A stretch of DNA of 64,000 bases. It comes from Aristolochia californica. Lineage: Eukaryota; Streptophyta; Magnoliopsida; Piperales; Aristolochiaceae. Shown here one piece after another: positions 10,378 through 22,599 of the stretch (the stretch's first letter is position 1; every line of letters begins with the position of its first letter). The notes beneath the pieces were generated by a model. The model was not told the DNA's origin and ran no database searches. It worked only from the letters and a program-made list of their open reading frames with translations. The stretch spans positions 54,524,062 to 54,588,061 of the forward strand of contig JARWKL010000001.1 in NCBI GenBank assembly GCA_029961685.1, given 5' to 3'. Both the position numbers and the translations under genes were made by a program.

Positions 10378-12094
10378 GAACTGTTCTGTTCAGCACGTGT
10401 CTATGGGTCCCAACCCAAGCAGGTAGAAGACAGAGAAGAGGATAGAAGACGAGTTTTGTTTTTGATATAGCGCATACGAGCTCTGAATTCCTCTCATTCC
10501 AGCTCTCACTTCAGTCCTCACTCATCCTCGGAATGGGAATGTTAATAATTTCCCGTTCGTTACGGCAATCTTTTCAGTTGAACCATGGCCCCTCTGCTCT
10601 TTCGTGGATACTAGTGAGAATTCAAAGCTTGCAGAAGAATCAGCGGAGAATAGAAAGAGGATAAATAGGCCACCATCGGGAGTCGCTATTTCTTGAGAAG
10701 CGACCCCCTTGGATCCTTCTTCGAAGTGACAGAATGCGGAAACATATTGTTTTGGCAATCGACACGATCCAGTGTTCTGTAAGGGAGATAGAAAGAGAAA
10801 TCAAAGAGAAGAGAAGAAATAAGTTGATGTTTAAACTGTAGCAACGAAATGGAGCTGCAAAAGTCGAGGTTGTCTCTCTTTTAGTCTCGTCTTCGTTCGT
10901 CTTCCCTCTAGTGTGGGGCATGTGCAATGTCAGATGAGCTACACATGTTCGTGTTTATTTCACTGAGGGACCATTTTCTTTCCTTCCACATGAAGAGGCG
11001 ATGAATGAGATTTATTTCTCTGTATACACATGTCTGAACTCTAGTCGAATTATATTTAAAAACAAAAAAAAACAAAATGTTGGGGCTTAGAATAGGCAAT
11101 CACACTGCATATATCTGGTGAGACGATGCATCTTCCAGGTTAACTAAAGGGTGGAAGTCGACAGAATCTCAGGGTAAAGATTTGCTGAAAAAGGGAAGGT
11201 CCACCATCTATAATAGTTTGGTTGTTCTGGACAAGGGAGAAGATTGAAGAGGAGGGGCCATACTTTGGTAGAGTTGACTGTGGATTGCAAGTTGGAAGTG
11301 GGGCAGAGAGGGCGGCGAATGGTCCCAGTAGAGAGAATGAGAAGAGAAAAATTGATTAGCCGAAGAGGAAGAAGGAGGAATTGATAACTGAATCACAACT
11401 CAGTGTTGTGGATCCATTATTAGTCATGTTGAGTGCACGACAAGTAGAGGAATGATGGGCACATCGTTTTTGCTTAACCAACTCCATGTAAGGTTGCTGG
11501 CCTTTTCCCTTTTAAAGACGGGCAAAGGAGATGGAAATAAGAGCAATCCTGGTTGGCATTGACTTTGTCTGGGTATAGAATTGGTATTCAATAAATGTTC
11601 ATCAATCAATGGATTCAAACTTATGTTTTGGTAAATAATAATAATAATAATTGTAAGATTGTGAATTTTTAGAGTTGATATCACCATTTCTATTCTATTC
11701 TAATCTAATCTAATCTATAAGCAGCGTAGTTGTTAAAAATGTTAAAGAAATAGTCATTATTGATTATTGATTATTGCTTAGCATTTAAGGAATTGACATT
11801 GGAATGTTTAATGAGTGGAAGTTCCACGGCATAGAAAATGCCATCCAAACCTTGAACTCTCTACCATAGAGTGCTGATGGAGATTATAGAAGTTGAAAAT
11901 TATCACATATCACACAATATATGTTGTTGGAGTTCTATGAGGAGTCAAATGCAATATAAAATTATTTAAGAAAAAGGCACTTTTTTTTTATGATCAAACT
12001 TATTATATTCAGATCTAGTGGCCTGAATTTCTTTTTTTAAATTTTTTATGTTCATGAAATTTGTTTGTTAAATTTATTATATTCAAACCCGTTT
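10378..12094. other. Intergenic DNA, no gene recognised
   Basis: Several short open frames on the minus strand (10139-11687 region) do not resemble any family I know and overlap one another. I treat this as non-coding. Confidence 0.5.
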
Positions 12095-12640
12095 GCAAAA
12101 GTCGGTGTTTTAATCGATCAATCGAGTGTAATCGCTATTTTTCTGTTAGAATGTAATTTATTGATAGATGGTAGGATTATTCAATATCTTCCTGTTGGGT
12201 TTGATATTTTAAATTGATCGATTGATGTCAATGTATGATCGATCAATCAGAATTCCCTCTAGTAGTGCATTGTAAGTACGATCGATCATGTTATATGTCT
12301 CTAACTGGCAAAGTTTTGTTTGATCGATCAATCAATATAAAATTCACTTGCTTGAATAGTATTGATTGATTTGTCCAAGGGGGGGATTGATTATGCTTTA
12401 TAGCACAATTTGGCCATGTTCTGGATGATCGATCAATCTATTTAGGTTAATTGATCATACTTTATAATCTTGGCCTGTACCCTTCTAGATGATCGATCAA
12501 TCTAATGCTAATTCAACAAATTTGATTTCGAAAGCATGAGAACAAATTATTCTAAGTGCTTCTAACTTATTTGAAAAGTGTACATGATGGATTTAAAACA
12601 TGTGTGAATACAAAGTATGTCCTAAAGCTTCCAGATTGCT
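12095..12640 (-). mobile_element. SIRE-like LTR fragment, copy 1
   Basis: Dense in TGATCGATCAATC-type words. It matches, in order and orientation, the minus-strand LTR at 53965-55422 (shared anchors: the CTGGCAAAG and GTCCTAAAG blocks, and the transition to unique AT-rich DNA). Both ends are missing. Confidence 0.75.
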
Positions 12641-14119
12641 AAGAGGAAATATTACATATTTACATAAAATTTAATAAATATATATAAAATATTACATATT
12701 TACTAGGAGGAAAGAGGGTTTGTCTTCATTGCATGTCCTTTACTTAGAGCAAAAATTGGCACCAAGTTCTCTATTATTTGTTTGCTCCCCTTAATGTAGG
12801 TTATGTATGTGAGGACCTCAATTTTCATGTAGAGTTTATTTTATGAAATTATGCGACATCCCAATCATCAATTTATAACTAAAAATTGAAATCTCAATTT
12901 TTTGGATATAGTAATAAGATGCCCTTAGTTTTCTTGCAAAGAATTTTTACACAAAATCAAAACCATTTCCTTTGAAATAATGGAAAATTTTTGTTCTCTT
13001 TGACTAATTTTATCATTTGAAAAAAATCTCTTTGGTCAATTCTCTTTTTTCTAATTGGTGCTAATATAGGAAATAATCGAATTTTTTTTTGCTAGTATTT
13101 GATTCTATATAAAAATATTTATAAATAATAAAAAGGTGAGTATGATCAAGAACAAATATAATACTTTTTAGTCTATTTTTCCCATGATTTTCTTTCGAAG
13201 TAGTAGGAAACTCATTTTCTTATTTTCTTTAACATTTTTAAAAGGCAAGAAGAATCTAGTGAGTCGAGCGGAAAAATTTTAGTCCTTGAAAACTGTCAGA
13301 AATACCAAAAAATTCGGTCATGTCGAAACTTTTTTACAAGTTTTTCTTAATGGTTTCTTATTTGGTACAATAAACACCCCCCAAAACCTTATTAGTGCCT
13401 TTGACTGGAAATGTGTATCATAGGAAAAGCAAGAAATGTTTTCCTAGGATAAAGTGTCATGGAAATGTTTAGTTTAAAATCATTAAATTTCGTAGAAATT
13501 TAATAAAATTTTCTGTGTGAAATTATAAAAAATTATACCATGTACATCACAAATTGACTCGATTTTGGACCTTCTAAAGAACGTTGATGTACCTAAGCTT
13601 TGACTAGGTCAGAGACAAGTTTTGAGAAATCTATTCCAACAAACCACATATCTCTCACTTCTATTTCTTTTTTCAAGCCATGTGCTTCCCTTATCCTCTC
13701 ATAAACCCCATCTCATATCTACAATTTTATAAATAATGTATTTAAAATACTTACTTGAGTTAACTATTAGATTTATTTTGCATATCATTAAAACTCATAT
13801 ATATTAAACATTATTTTCAAAAAATTGACGATGAAATAAATATCTATAATTTTATAACACATTTTTTTTTATATATTATGTAAATAAAATATAAAATAAA
13901 AATATATAATGCTATATTTAAAAATAATTAATATAATAATACTAAAGCAAATAAAACCAACCTCGGGAAAGTCTCTCCCTCGTTTGAGTGGTAGGGGAGA
14001 GAGTGCTAGCTCCTCCCCAATCTTTTTGCTTGGGTGAGGGAGAGACCCACAACCTATTAGATAGAGGTAGAGAGAGAGTCAATGCCTCTTTTGCCTATCG
14101 CCACCGCTTGTTGATCGAG
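12641..14119. other. AT-rich intergenic DNA
   Basis: No coding sequence seen. 13360-13530 resembles 33790-33960 (both have TTAGTGCC, then a TATxATAGGAAAAxCxAGAAAT core), so a further dispersed repeat is present. Confidence 0.5.
13971..14046. repeat. 76-base imperfect hairpin
   Basis: GTCTCTCCCTC (13971-13981) pairs perfectly with GAGGGAGAGAC (14036-14046). Inside, GGGGAG (13994-13999) can pair with CTCCCC (14013-14018). It lies 74 bases before a SIRE-like LTR. Confidence 0.7.
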
Positions 14120-15460
14120 TGTTGACTTTTTTCTTGATTTTGATGATAACAAAACTTATTTGAGCTAAAAATTACAATTCAAGTATTTCAGATGCATTTC
14201 CTTCAAGAGACACAAAGGTTTAAACAATGAATCAACACAAGTTTCTCAATGACCTCGAACTTCATGGAATGTCAAAGTGTTATTGAAATAAGTACCCTCA
14301 CAAATATGCAAAAAATTGAAGACTAGAGTTTAGGAAGTCTTGAAAAATGTTAAGACTTAGTTTATGTAAGAAACAACCCCAATCCTTCCAAAACTTGAGG
14401 TACAATGTAAATTTTGGAGCTTTATGACATATTTGTATTCAAACGTATTTTTACCAAAGTATACATATATTTCATACTTGTTAAAATCACTAAGGATCAC
14501 AAATTTTCATGTTTTAAAAATTCACATAGTGAACTGGCACTAGATTGATCGATCAACTAAAAGTGCACAAGCCAAAAATATAAAACATGATCGATTAACC
14601 AAGGTTGACTAATCGATAAACCAGAATAGGGACAAACTATGTTATAAAGCATTATTGATCAACCCAAGTGGACTGATTGATCAATACTGTCTAGGCAATG
14701 TGAATTCATGTTGATTAATCAATCAACCTCCTAAGACTGATCCATCATACAAAACTTTGCCAACAAGGGACATAAAGTATGATCGATCATAGTAATATCT
14801 TTGATCAAATATACTTGTTATGCATTGCTAGTAGGAATTATAACTGATCGATCATACCATGTACATTGATCTATTAACTTAAATTGTCATACCCAACATG
14901 AAGATATTGATCGATCATACCCTCAATCAATACGTCATTTTTTGACAAAAATATAGTATTTATACATTTTTTATCGATTAATCACTTTACACTTGATTGA
15001 TCAATGTGAATTCAAGTTTTTGCAAACAACAAAAATGACTAGTTTAGCTTGGGGGAACTTATAAATATCTCACCAAACCTTCCGTTGAGAAGTTAATGAG
15101 TTTTATTGGCATACATACTAAAATTCATAAACATTCTCTTGAAATTTCTTCCTAAGTTCTATTTTGAGAAAGAGAGAGTCTACTTTGCATATCTCTTCTA
15201 TTCATTTTTCAATTCCAACTCCTTGAATACATTTTAGTCAAACTCTTGTCTACTCCATTGTGCATCAAATGTTGGAAACTTAAAACTCTTAAGGAGAAGG
15301 TTATCTCTCCACGATATAAAAGGTGTAAGTTTTACCTTTTTTTGTAACTTTTTTATTTCTTGATAGGATCATCTAGAACTTTGTTAAATTTAGATAGAAA
15401 GACCTGTTAGAGCTAGAATCTAGTCAATTTCTTAGAGAGATTGATTTGTAATCATGATTT
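14120..15460 (+). mobile_element. SIRE-like LTR, copy 2, truncated at 3' end
   Basis: Starts TGTTGACTTTTTTCTTG, then TTTTGATGATAACAAAA, the characteristic opening of SIRE/Maximus copia LTRs. It continues with about a dozen TTGATCGATCAA-like words and matches the plus-strand copy at 52102 to about 15455. No polypurine tract precedes it and no primer site follows, so it is a truncated or solo LTR. Confidence 0.82.
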
Positions 15461-17046
15461 TAATAAAGACTAAGTTTTAGACTTAGTTCAACTAGTTTGA
15501 TTTTATAACTATATCCCAACCTAAAAAAAAAAAGTCTTGTTAAAACTTAAAAGAAGGAATGAAGAGCCAAAAGAACAAAATCCTAGAATAAGCAAATAAA
15601 AGCCTAAACAACTCACTCCTTGCTCTCATTTACAAATTGGAGTAAATTTTCATTCTCTCTCTTGTTGGTTAGTGAGATAATCAGGTTTGTTTTAACCTGC
15701 TTTAATCATATTTGAGTGGAGAGCCCCCTCTCCTCCCCTTGTTTAAGTGTTAGTGGAAAGAAGCTGACAAAGTGGCAGATTTTGCCAAAATAGAGAGGGA
15801 GGGAGCAGCGTCTTCTGGTATCAGCAAGCGGTGCACACGAGGAAGAGCAACCAGGTTCATCGATCCAGCAAGCGTTGTTTAACGGAAATTTAAGAAGAGG
15901 AAGGGAGGGAGCAGCGTTACAGCTTTTGTTCACTCCAGCAGTAGCCTGTATAGCCTGAATAGCCTGCACCCTCTGCGGCCTTTCTCTCTGTGTCAACATC
16001 ACAACCCCGTTCCGTTTTCCCCCATCCTCCTCTTTTTGCCAGCAGAATCTTCGTCGGAATATTTAGGAATCTCATAACGCCGTTACGTCCTTGTTATCTG
16101 CTTAGCTGGACGCCGCTGGATTGCTTAGGGTTTCCTGAATGGGCCAGCTGTCACAGCATCCTGCACATGGCCAGCTGCCCCTGTCTTCTGCTTCCTCCTT
16201 TTTACTATCTTACCCCCTTCCTCTTTTCCAAATGACACCCTTCCCTTCTGTTGGGGCATTTTCGTAATTTACTAGTGGAGGGCATTTAAAACCCTTGCCT
16301 TTTGAGGAAGGGGAAAATCTGGAAAGCGAGTACGGATTTAAAACCGAAAAAAAATCTTTTTAGACTCGCATCAAAGAAGCCTTAAGCTTGCTCATTAAAG
16401 TTTTAATTAAAATAAAAAAAATTAATTATGGTTTTAAGAAGGAGGAGGAGGAGGCCTTTCTCTAACATCCGCCCCTCCTCTTAACCTGCGCATTCTTCCA
16501 AGGCAAAGAAGAAAACAGAAAGGGAAAGAAATCGAGAGAGGAAAAACAAAAAAAAAAACGGAAAATGGAAGAGATAAGCGAGAGGAAGTCGTAGAATGAG
16601 GAAGGCTGTGAGGAAATAATAATTAAAGATGGTGAATGGGAGGAGAAGAAGAGAGAGAGGGCGAGGGGGTGTCTCGTGAAGCAGCAGTTGAAAGAAAGAA
16701 ATAAAAAAAAAAAAAAAAAAAAAAAAAGCTTCTTCGCTCTTTTTTTCTTTCTTTCTCTCCTCTATTCTCTCCCCCCTTCTCTCTTTCTCGTCTCTCACTA
16801 AACTTTTCTAATCACCCACATTCATTCCTTGCTTCCTCCTTTCCAATCACGAGATCCCCATCTCTTCTACATGTCTTCTTCTTCTTCTTCTTCTTCCTCC
16901 TCCTTCCCGTCTTCCTCTTTCCAATCTTTCTCTCCCCTGTCGCCTCCTTCACCTCCTCGGTGTCGATACAGAGACTGATTGCAGACCCTACTCTTTGCGC
17001 ACTAACAGAAACTTGACCCTGCAAAGTCCTGATTTTTTTTTCCAAA
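15461..17046 (+). other. Upstream region and 5' leader of the TTL gene
   Basis: 15700-16300 has no recognised gene. 16440-17046 is purine- or pyrimidine-rich, with an A25 run at 16703-16727 and TTC repeats near 16873-16900, typical of plant 5' leaders. Short open frames here are low-complexity artefacts. Confidence 0.5.
16703..16727 (+). repeat. Poly(A) run, 25 bases
   Basis: An uninterrupted A run upstream of the TTL coding start. Confidence 0.95.
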
Positions 17047-20000
17047 ATGTCGCATTCTGAAGGGAACCCCAAGAAGCCCTCTCAACAACTTGGACTCGAT
17101 GCCCTTGCCGACCGTTTCAACTCCTCTTTAAGCTGCGAGACTAACAAACCTGACTTCAAAGAACTCGATCTGGGCTCTCCCGTCTCTCCACTCAGAACCC
17201 ACGTCTCCAAAGCTGCCAGCTCCAGCTCCAGCTCTTCTGGCTCCGTCTCCGGAAAGACCAACGCAAATGCCGTTGCTAAGAGGTCTGACAGTCACTCCGG
17301 CGAACTCTCAGGGTCGAGCGAGGGCTCTCCCACCGCTGCCGAGAGCGCCCGATCCGCTCGTCCTCGACCCGGCCACGCTCGCTCCAATTCTGGTGGGGCC
17401 CCGCTGATCTACTCGGGTGGCAGTTCCGTCAGCTCTCCTACCACCAATTTGCTGCCAAGCGGCAACATTTGTCCTTCAGGCAAAATTGGTAAGCCCATGG
17501 CTAGCCGTAATCCTTCCCGAAACGATGTTTTGGGTTCGGGAACGGGAAATTACGGCCATGGGAGTATAATGAGGGGCAAAACAATGGGCGATGCGTCGAC
17601 CAGCGTAACGGGCAATATTCAGTCTGCCGGGGCCACTGTGATGGTCAAGAAGGGGATGACGAGTACTGATCCGGAGGAGGTCAAAAGAATTGGTAACGAG
17701 CAGTATAAGAGAGGAAATTTTGCTGAGGCTCTGGGTTTGTATGATCGTGCTATAGCAATGTCGCCAGATAATGCAGCTTGTAGGAGTAATCGTGCAGCGG
17801 CTTTGATTGGTCTCCGGAGGTTGACAGAGGCGGTCAGGGAATGCGAGGAGGCTCTTCGGTTGGATCCTGCGTTTGCGAGAGCCCATCAGAGGCTGGCATC
17901 ATTGCATTTACGGTAAGGAAAATCGTTTACTCCCATTCCACTCATAATTTCTTTTGTTCTTGTCATTGTGCCATTTTCAAGTTCTAACAGGAAGATTGGG
18001 AAATGGCTGTTTAATTTTCCCTTTGTATTGCTTAAGACGTTGATTTATGTATTGCTTTAGTGTAGTTGGGTTCTTTGGACGTGTTCTGTGTTATAGCATT
18101 CGTTGCTGAAGTAAATGGACTGTTCTTGTCGAAAATATTTGCTTCTGTAATGTGTATTGCGTTTTTATTTCACCTTTGTCTGCTTTTGTTTCTTTATTTG
18201 GGTTCACAGGCGTATACCCTATGGGTAGGGTTACACTTAAGTAACTTATGCTGATGGCACTTCGTTAGAGTGAGAAATAATTTCTCATGTTTCCTTCTTT
18301 TGCACCTTGATATTTCGGGGTCAATGTAGTTTTTGTTCGAGCAATTCTTTAGTTGGGCTTCTTTTTACTATGGCTGCCTTTTGTTTTCCTGCTCTGCCAG
18401 TTTCACTAATATTCACCACTGTTAATGTTTGACAATTGTAGATTTATTTGACCGTTTGATTTTCTCATTTTCTTCTGTTATTAGCGTTTATGAAATTATG
18501 TTTTAATGTGGTTCTCAACATTCAAGCACTTTGTTTCAGGGCATGTCCAATTATGCTAGTGTCAAGTTTCTCATTGCTTAAACCTGTGAATTGAGGTGCT
18601 TTGTCTGGGTTAGATACTATTAATCACCTTCATGCATTTTCTAATTCTCTTACTATTACTGTCTGTTGTACTGTGACACATGTTTCTCTCTCTCTCGACC
18701 ACTAGCTGTTTGGTTTGGATGGATACATTTTGTTGTTCAGCCTCTTTGTTTTTTTATTATACTGAGAGTAATTTTAATCAAGAGTCAGATTTTTTTATTA
18801 TGTGCTCCTGTTGTAGGTTAGGGCAGGTTGAGAATGCCCGGAAGCACCTCTTTTCTGCCCAGATCCCTGATACAAGTGAGTTACAGAAGCTACAAATAGT
18901 TGAGAAGCACTTGAGCAGATGTACTGATGCTCGAAAAATTGGTGACTGGAAAAGTGTACTGAGAGAAGGAGACGCTGCAATTGCTGCTGGGGCAGATTCG
19001 TCTCCTCAGGTAAAAATTCTTGATTAATGTACTACTCACATTGTTGAGTGTAATTTCCTTTATTGCAGGATATGTTCTGATGTTAATGTCCCATATTTCC
19101 AGTTGTTTGCATCTAGAGCAGAAGCTTTACTCAAGCTCCATCAACTTGTCGAGGCTGATTCTACTGTTTCAAGCTTTCCAAAATTTGAAGCTTCTCCTCC
19201 TTCATACTCTCAGTCCAAATTCTTTGGGATGCTCGGTGATTCTTACCCATTCTTTGTTAAAGCACAAGTTGAAATGGCATTGGGGAGGTGAGCCACAAAT
19301 TTTATGTTCCAAAGTGATTAAGTAAGGAATTTGGGGTGAGTGAGAATAGATGATGGATGTTTTGCAGGTTCGAGGTTGCAGTTGCAGCTGCTGAGAAAGC
19401 TGGACAGATTGATCCTCTTAACATTGAAGTAGTGACAGTTCTAAACAGTGTGAGATTGGTTGCAAGAGCACGTGCCCAGGGCAATGACCTTTTCAATTCT
19501 GGCAAATTGTTTGAAGCCTGCATGGCTTATGGGGAAGGTCTAAAGTATGATCCCTCCAATCCTGTTCTCTATTGCAATAGGGCAGCTTGCAGGTATAAAC
19601 TAGGGCAATGGGAGAGATCTATTGAAGATTGCAACGAAGCTTTGAGAATCCAGCCTAATTACACAAAAGCCCTTTTACGTCGTGCAGCCTCCAATGACAA
19701 GGTGAGCTTTACTTTTCCTTCGGTATTCTGTCTTGCATGTTATTTTTTTTCTTTCATTTCTAAAATTTACATTTCATTTGTGACCTTTTTTTTTTAGTTT
19801 TTTTATCTGAGGGGTAGTTGTTTGTTAATATTATCTTCTTTGAAATATGAAGCTTGAGCGCTGGGCAGATTCTGTTAGAGACTACGAGGTTTTGAGAAAG
19901 GAGCTTCCCCGGGACAAAGAGGTTGCAGAGGCTCTTTTTCATGCACAAGTAGCATTGAAAAAATCACGGGGTGAAGAGGTTTACAACCTGAAATTTGGTG

Positions 20001-20592
20001 GCGAAGTTGAAGAAATTTCAGGGATGGATCCTTTTATGGCGGCTATATCTTCTCCTGGTGGGACATGATCTGATCTTATTTCCTCTATTATAGTTCTCTC
20101 CAGCATTTGATTGAATGCAAGACAATTTATGATGCCCTAATAATATAAATATTCCTTCTACAGGAGTCTCTGTTGTTCATTTCATGGTGCCTTCAAACCC
20201 CCAATGTGAACACATATCCCCATTTGTGGACATGCTATGTCTTAAGTATCCCTCGCTGAATTTTCTTAAGGTAACCCATCAGTGCAATGCAATACTGCAA
20301 CTTTTTTTTCTCCACAATCTTGCTAATGGGATTGTCGTTGTCGAATGATGGTTAATGGTAACCCATCAGTGCAATGCAATACTTCTGTACTTTTTTTTCT
20401 CCACAATCTTACTAATGTGATTGTTATTGTGTAATGAAGGTTAATGTGGATAAGAACCTGACACTAGCCAATGCCGAGAATGTCAGAATTGTTCCAACTT
20501 TCAAAATTTACAAAAATGGAACACGGGCGAAAGAGATGATCTGTCCAAGCCAACAAGTACTAGAGCACTCAGTTAGGCATTATAGTTTCTGA
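17047..20592 (+). CDS. TTL: TPR repeat thioredoxin-like protein (TTL family)
   Basis: A plant-specific scaffold; Arabidopsis TTL1/3/4 act in brassinosteroid signalling, osmotic stress and ABA responses. Seven exons: 17047-17912, 18817-19009, 19103-19287, 19368-19701, 19853-20057, 20164-20270, 20440-20592, all GT..AG with matching phases, giving 680 residues, close to the ~690-700 of the family. Residues 1-205 are Ser-rich and disordered. TPRs begin near 208 ([20 protein letters not shown], then [19 protein letters not shown]) and resume near 440 ([55 protein letters not shown]). Residues 594-680 form a thioredoxin-like fold ([30 protein letters not shown]). The CxxC active site is absent (NPQC), as in the family, so a disulphide reductase role is unlikely. 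Intron 6 contains a tandem duplication. The exact paralogue (TTL1, 3 or 4) is not resolved. Confidence 0.94.
20271..20439 (+). repeat. 87-bp tandem duplication in TTL intron 6
   Basis: GTAACCCATCAGTGCAATGC at the donor (20271) recurs at 20358, and the rest of the unit (TTTTTTTTCTCCACAATCTT, ATTGT, AATGA, GGTTAATG) follows twice. The copy includes the first bases of exon 7 (GGTTAATG). The first copy carries ATGATG where the true acceptor has ATGAAG, so only the second keeps an AG acceptor, but the donor GTAACC is duplicated. Confidence 0.88.
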
Positions 20593-21792
20593 GTCACTGG
20601 TGCTTCATTTTTCCTGCTCATGTTATATTTCCCTCCACCTTCCTATTCATAGACACACCAAACCAGATCCTGTCTCTAACCAGTCAGCAATAATTTCAGT
20701 AGAGTCAAAGCCAGAACCAGAGGGAGGCAGTCAAGTTTTTGGTTCCTACTCACTTCATTCATTCTTTTGATTTTTGTCTCTCTGGTTTCATTTTTCCTCC
20801 ATCCCCTTTTTTTTTTTTTCTCTTCTTAAATTTTAAATTCTATAGCTTTGGCCCGCCTTTATCATTCTAATGTCCCAATCTTCCTCCTCATATTGAGAGC
20901 TTCAAAGGGATTAGAGAAAGAAGAAAGAGAGACTGCATAATGGATTGGCTTTGTATAATTGATTGAGAGAAGAGCAAAGCAGCAGCGAAGATAGTTAAAA
21001 AGGATGATTGGCGGAGATTTGTGTAGATGTATATAGAAATCAGCATATATACTGGAAGTCGTGGATGGATTATCTGGTGGGTACGTTCTGGGTTAGCTAG
21101 ATTATTGTTGTTATTCATGTTCACCATTCTATCATTTTATTCAAGAAAAGAGAAACTCCATTTATTTTTTCTCTACCGTCTTTGAAGAAAGGCTTCATTT
21201 TAAATTTGTTTGAGCATTCCACTTTTGGTTTTAAAGAAAGTTCGCAACGTAAATCGAAGAAGACCAAAATCGAGGGGTGTTCTTGTGTTTTTAAACTGCC
21301 GGAAAAGAGCACAGATTGAAACTCGACATCTACGAAGGCAACGAATGTTCCAAATTACTCGTTTGTAAGCTTAGTAGTTGGCTAGCAGAGACGACGGAGG
21401 CGAGGAAAATTAAAAGGAAAGCAGTAGGTGGGTTGACCAGGTCCAGGAGGTATCGTCCCCACGGAAGACTCTCCTGACTTTAATGGCCGTCTTCCTTCTT
21501 TCCTTTTCTAATGGTTGCAGGGCGGTTGATTACGATGAGCGCAGAGCTGGTAAAAAGAAAGTATGGAGGAAAGGGACGGTGAGGGGCATGAGGACGGTGA
21601 TAGAAAAAGGGTCCCACCGAGACCGATTCGCTGGGGAATTAATTCAAGTGGTTGACCCCATCACGTCCGTGAATCGTGATTCCCTCTCAAAGACGAGATC
21701 CGTCCATGGCGGAATGGATGCTGTGACATTGTGACCCCACCCCCCACTATCATACCCTTTTCATTTGATCCAATTTCACACGCGGCTTCACG
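20593..21792. other. TTL 3' region and intergenic DNA
   Basis: TTL 3' UTR, then AT-rich DNA. An 83-codon frame at 21483-21734 has no recognisable family and is not called as a gene. Confidence 0.5.
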
Positions 21793-22114
21793 TGTTGACT
21801 AATAGAGCGGCCTAGTCAATTCGTATTAAACCAATCGCCCCTGTCAGCCAACACCGAGCCCCGGGGTGCACCCCATAGAACAGAAGAACCATACCGAATC
21901 ACACGTATAGTCTTCTTCCCTACAGCCCTATCGGCTACATGCACCTAATTAGGACGTAACTTAGCCTAATCTTCCTTCTCTCCTCTCTCGAATTCTCTTC
22001 GAACTTTGGTTTCTTTCTTTTGCTCCCTTTTTACCTCACCTTTGGTTTTCTCTCTCTCTTTTGCTGATTATCTACCTTATTATCATGGGATCCTAAATCC
22101 AACATGGTATTAGA
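21793..22114 (+). mobile_element. Candidate copia LTR end with primer-binding site
   Basis: A CT-rich stretch ends CCTAAATCCAACA at 22104 and is followed at once by TGGTATTAGA, which resembles the initiator tRNA-Met primer site TGGTATCAGAGC. The same ending (GGGATCCTAAATTCAACA) closes the LTR at 51892. The start at TGTTGACT (21793) is a guess from the TG..CA rule. Confidence 0.5.
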
Positions 22115-22599
22115 AAAATGGATTTAGGGTCCATATATTAAAATGATGATTACAACAGTTTTATTTGTTGATGAAGCAAGACTTGACCTACGCCAAGATA
22201 AGCTATTTTTCGTTGCTCTTCTCTTTAATGAGATTGTTGGTGATGTTTTGAACTCTGAAATATGATTAATGGATGATGTTTTCGGAAGTCGTTCTTTCAT
22301 ACTTCGTTAGTTCTTCCTCCTACAAGATTGGTTAAGTTGTTGCTCTCTTGCATATAAAGTTGGTTTTTGTGCTCTCTTAGAAAATATTATTAATATTCTG
22401 AAGATTATTAGGAGTGGAATATAATTAAAAAATTAAAAAAAAAATTTCCAAACATCTTTGGTTGTATCTAAGTGAACAAATTTTGTTAGCAACATATTCA
22501 TCCATGCTATTTATCAACCAAATGATGACTAAAGTGACATCCTTCATAGGAAGAATCGTCTTCTTTAAGATGAGGTTCGTGTCAAGTGCCCAACAAGAT

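Noticed and set aside
10522..11687. Several short minus-strand frames
   Set aside because: No family resemblance, no splice or promoter logic, mutually overlapping.
12095..15460. GATCGATC clusters as a CRISPR-like array
   Set aside because: Spacing is irregular, words are short palindromes, and they lie within retrotransposon LTRs of a plant.
21483..21734. 83-codon frame downstream of TTL
   Set aside because: Not recognisable; length is easily reached by chance.
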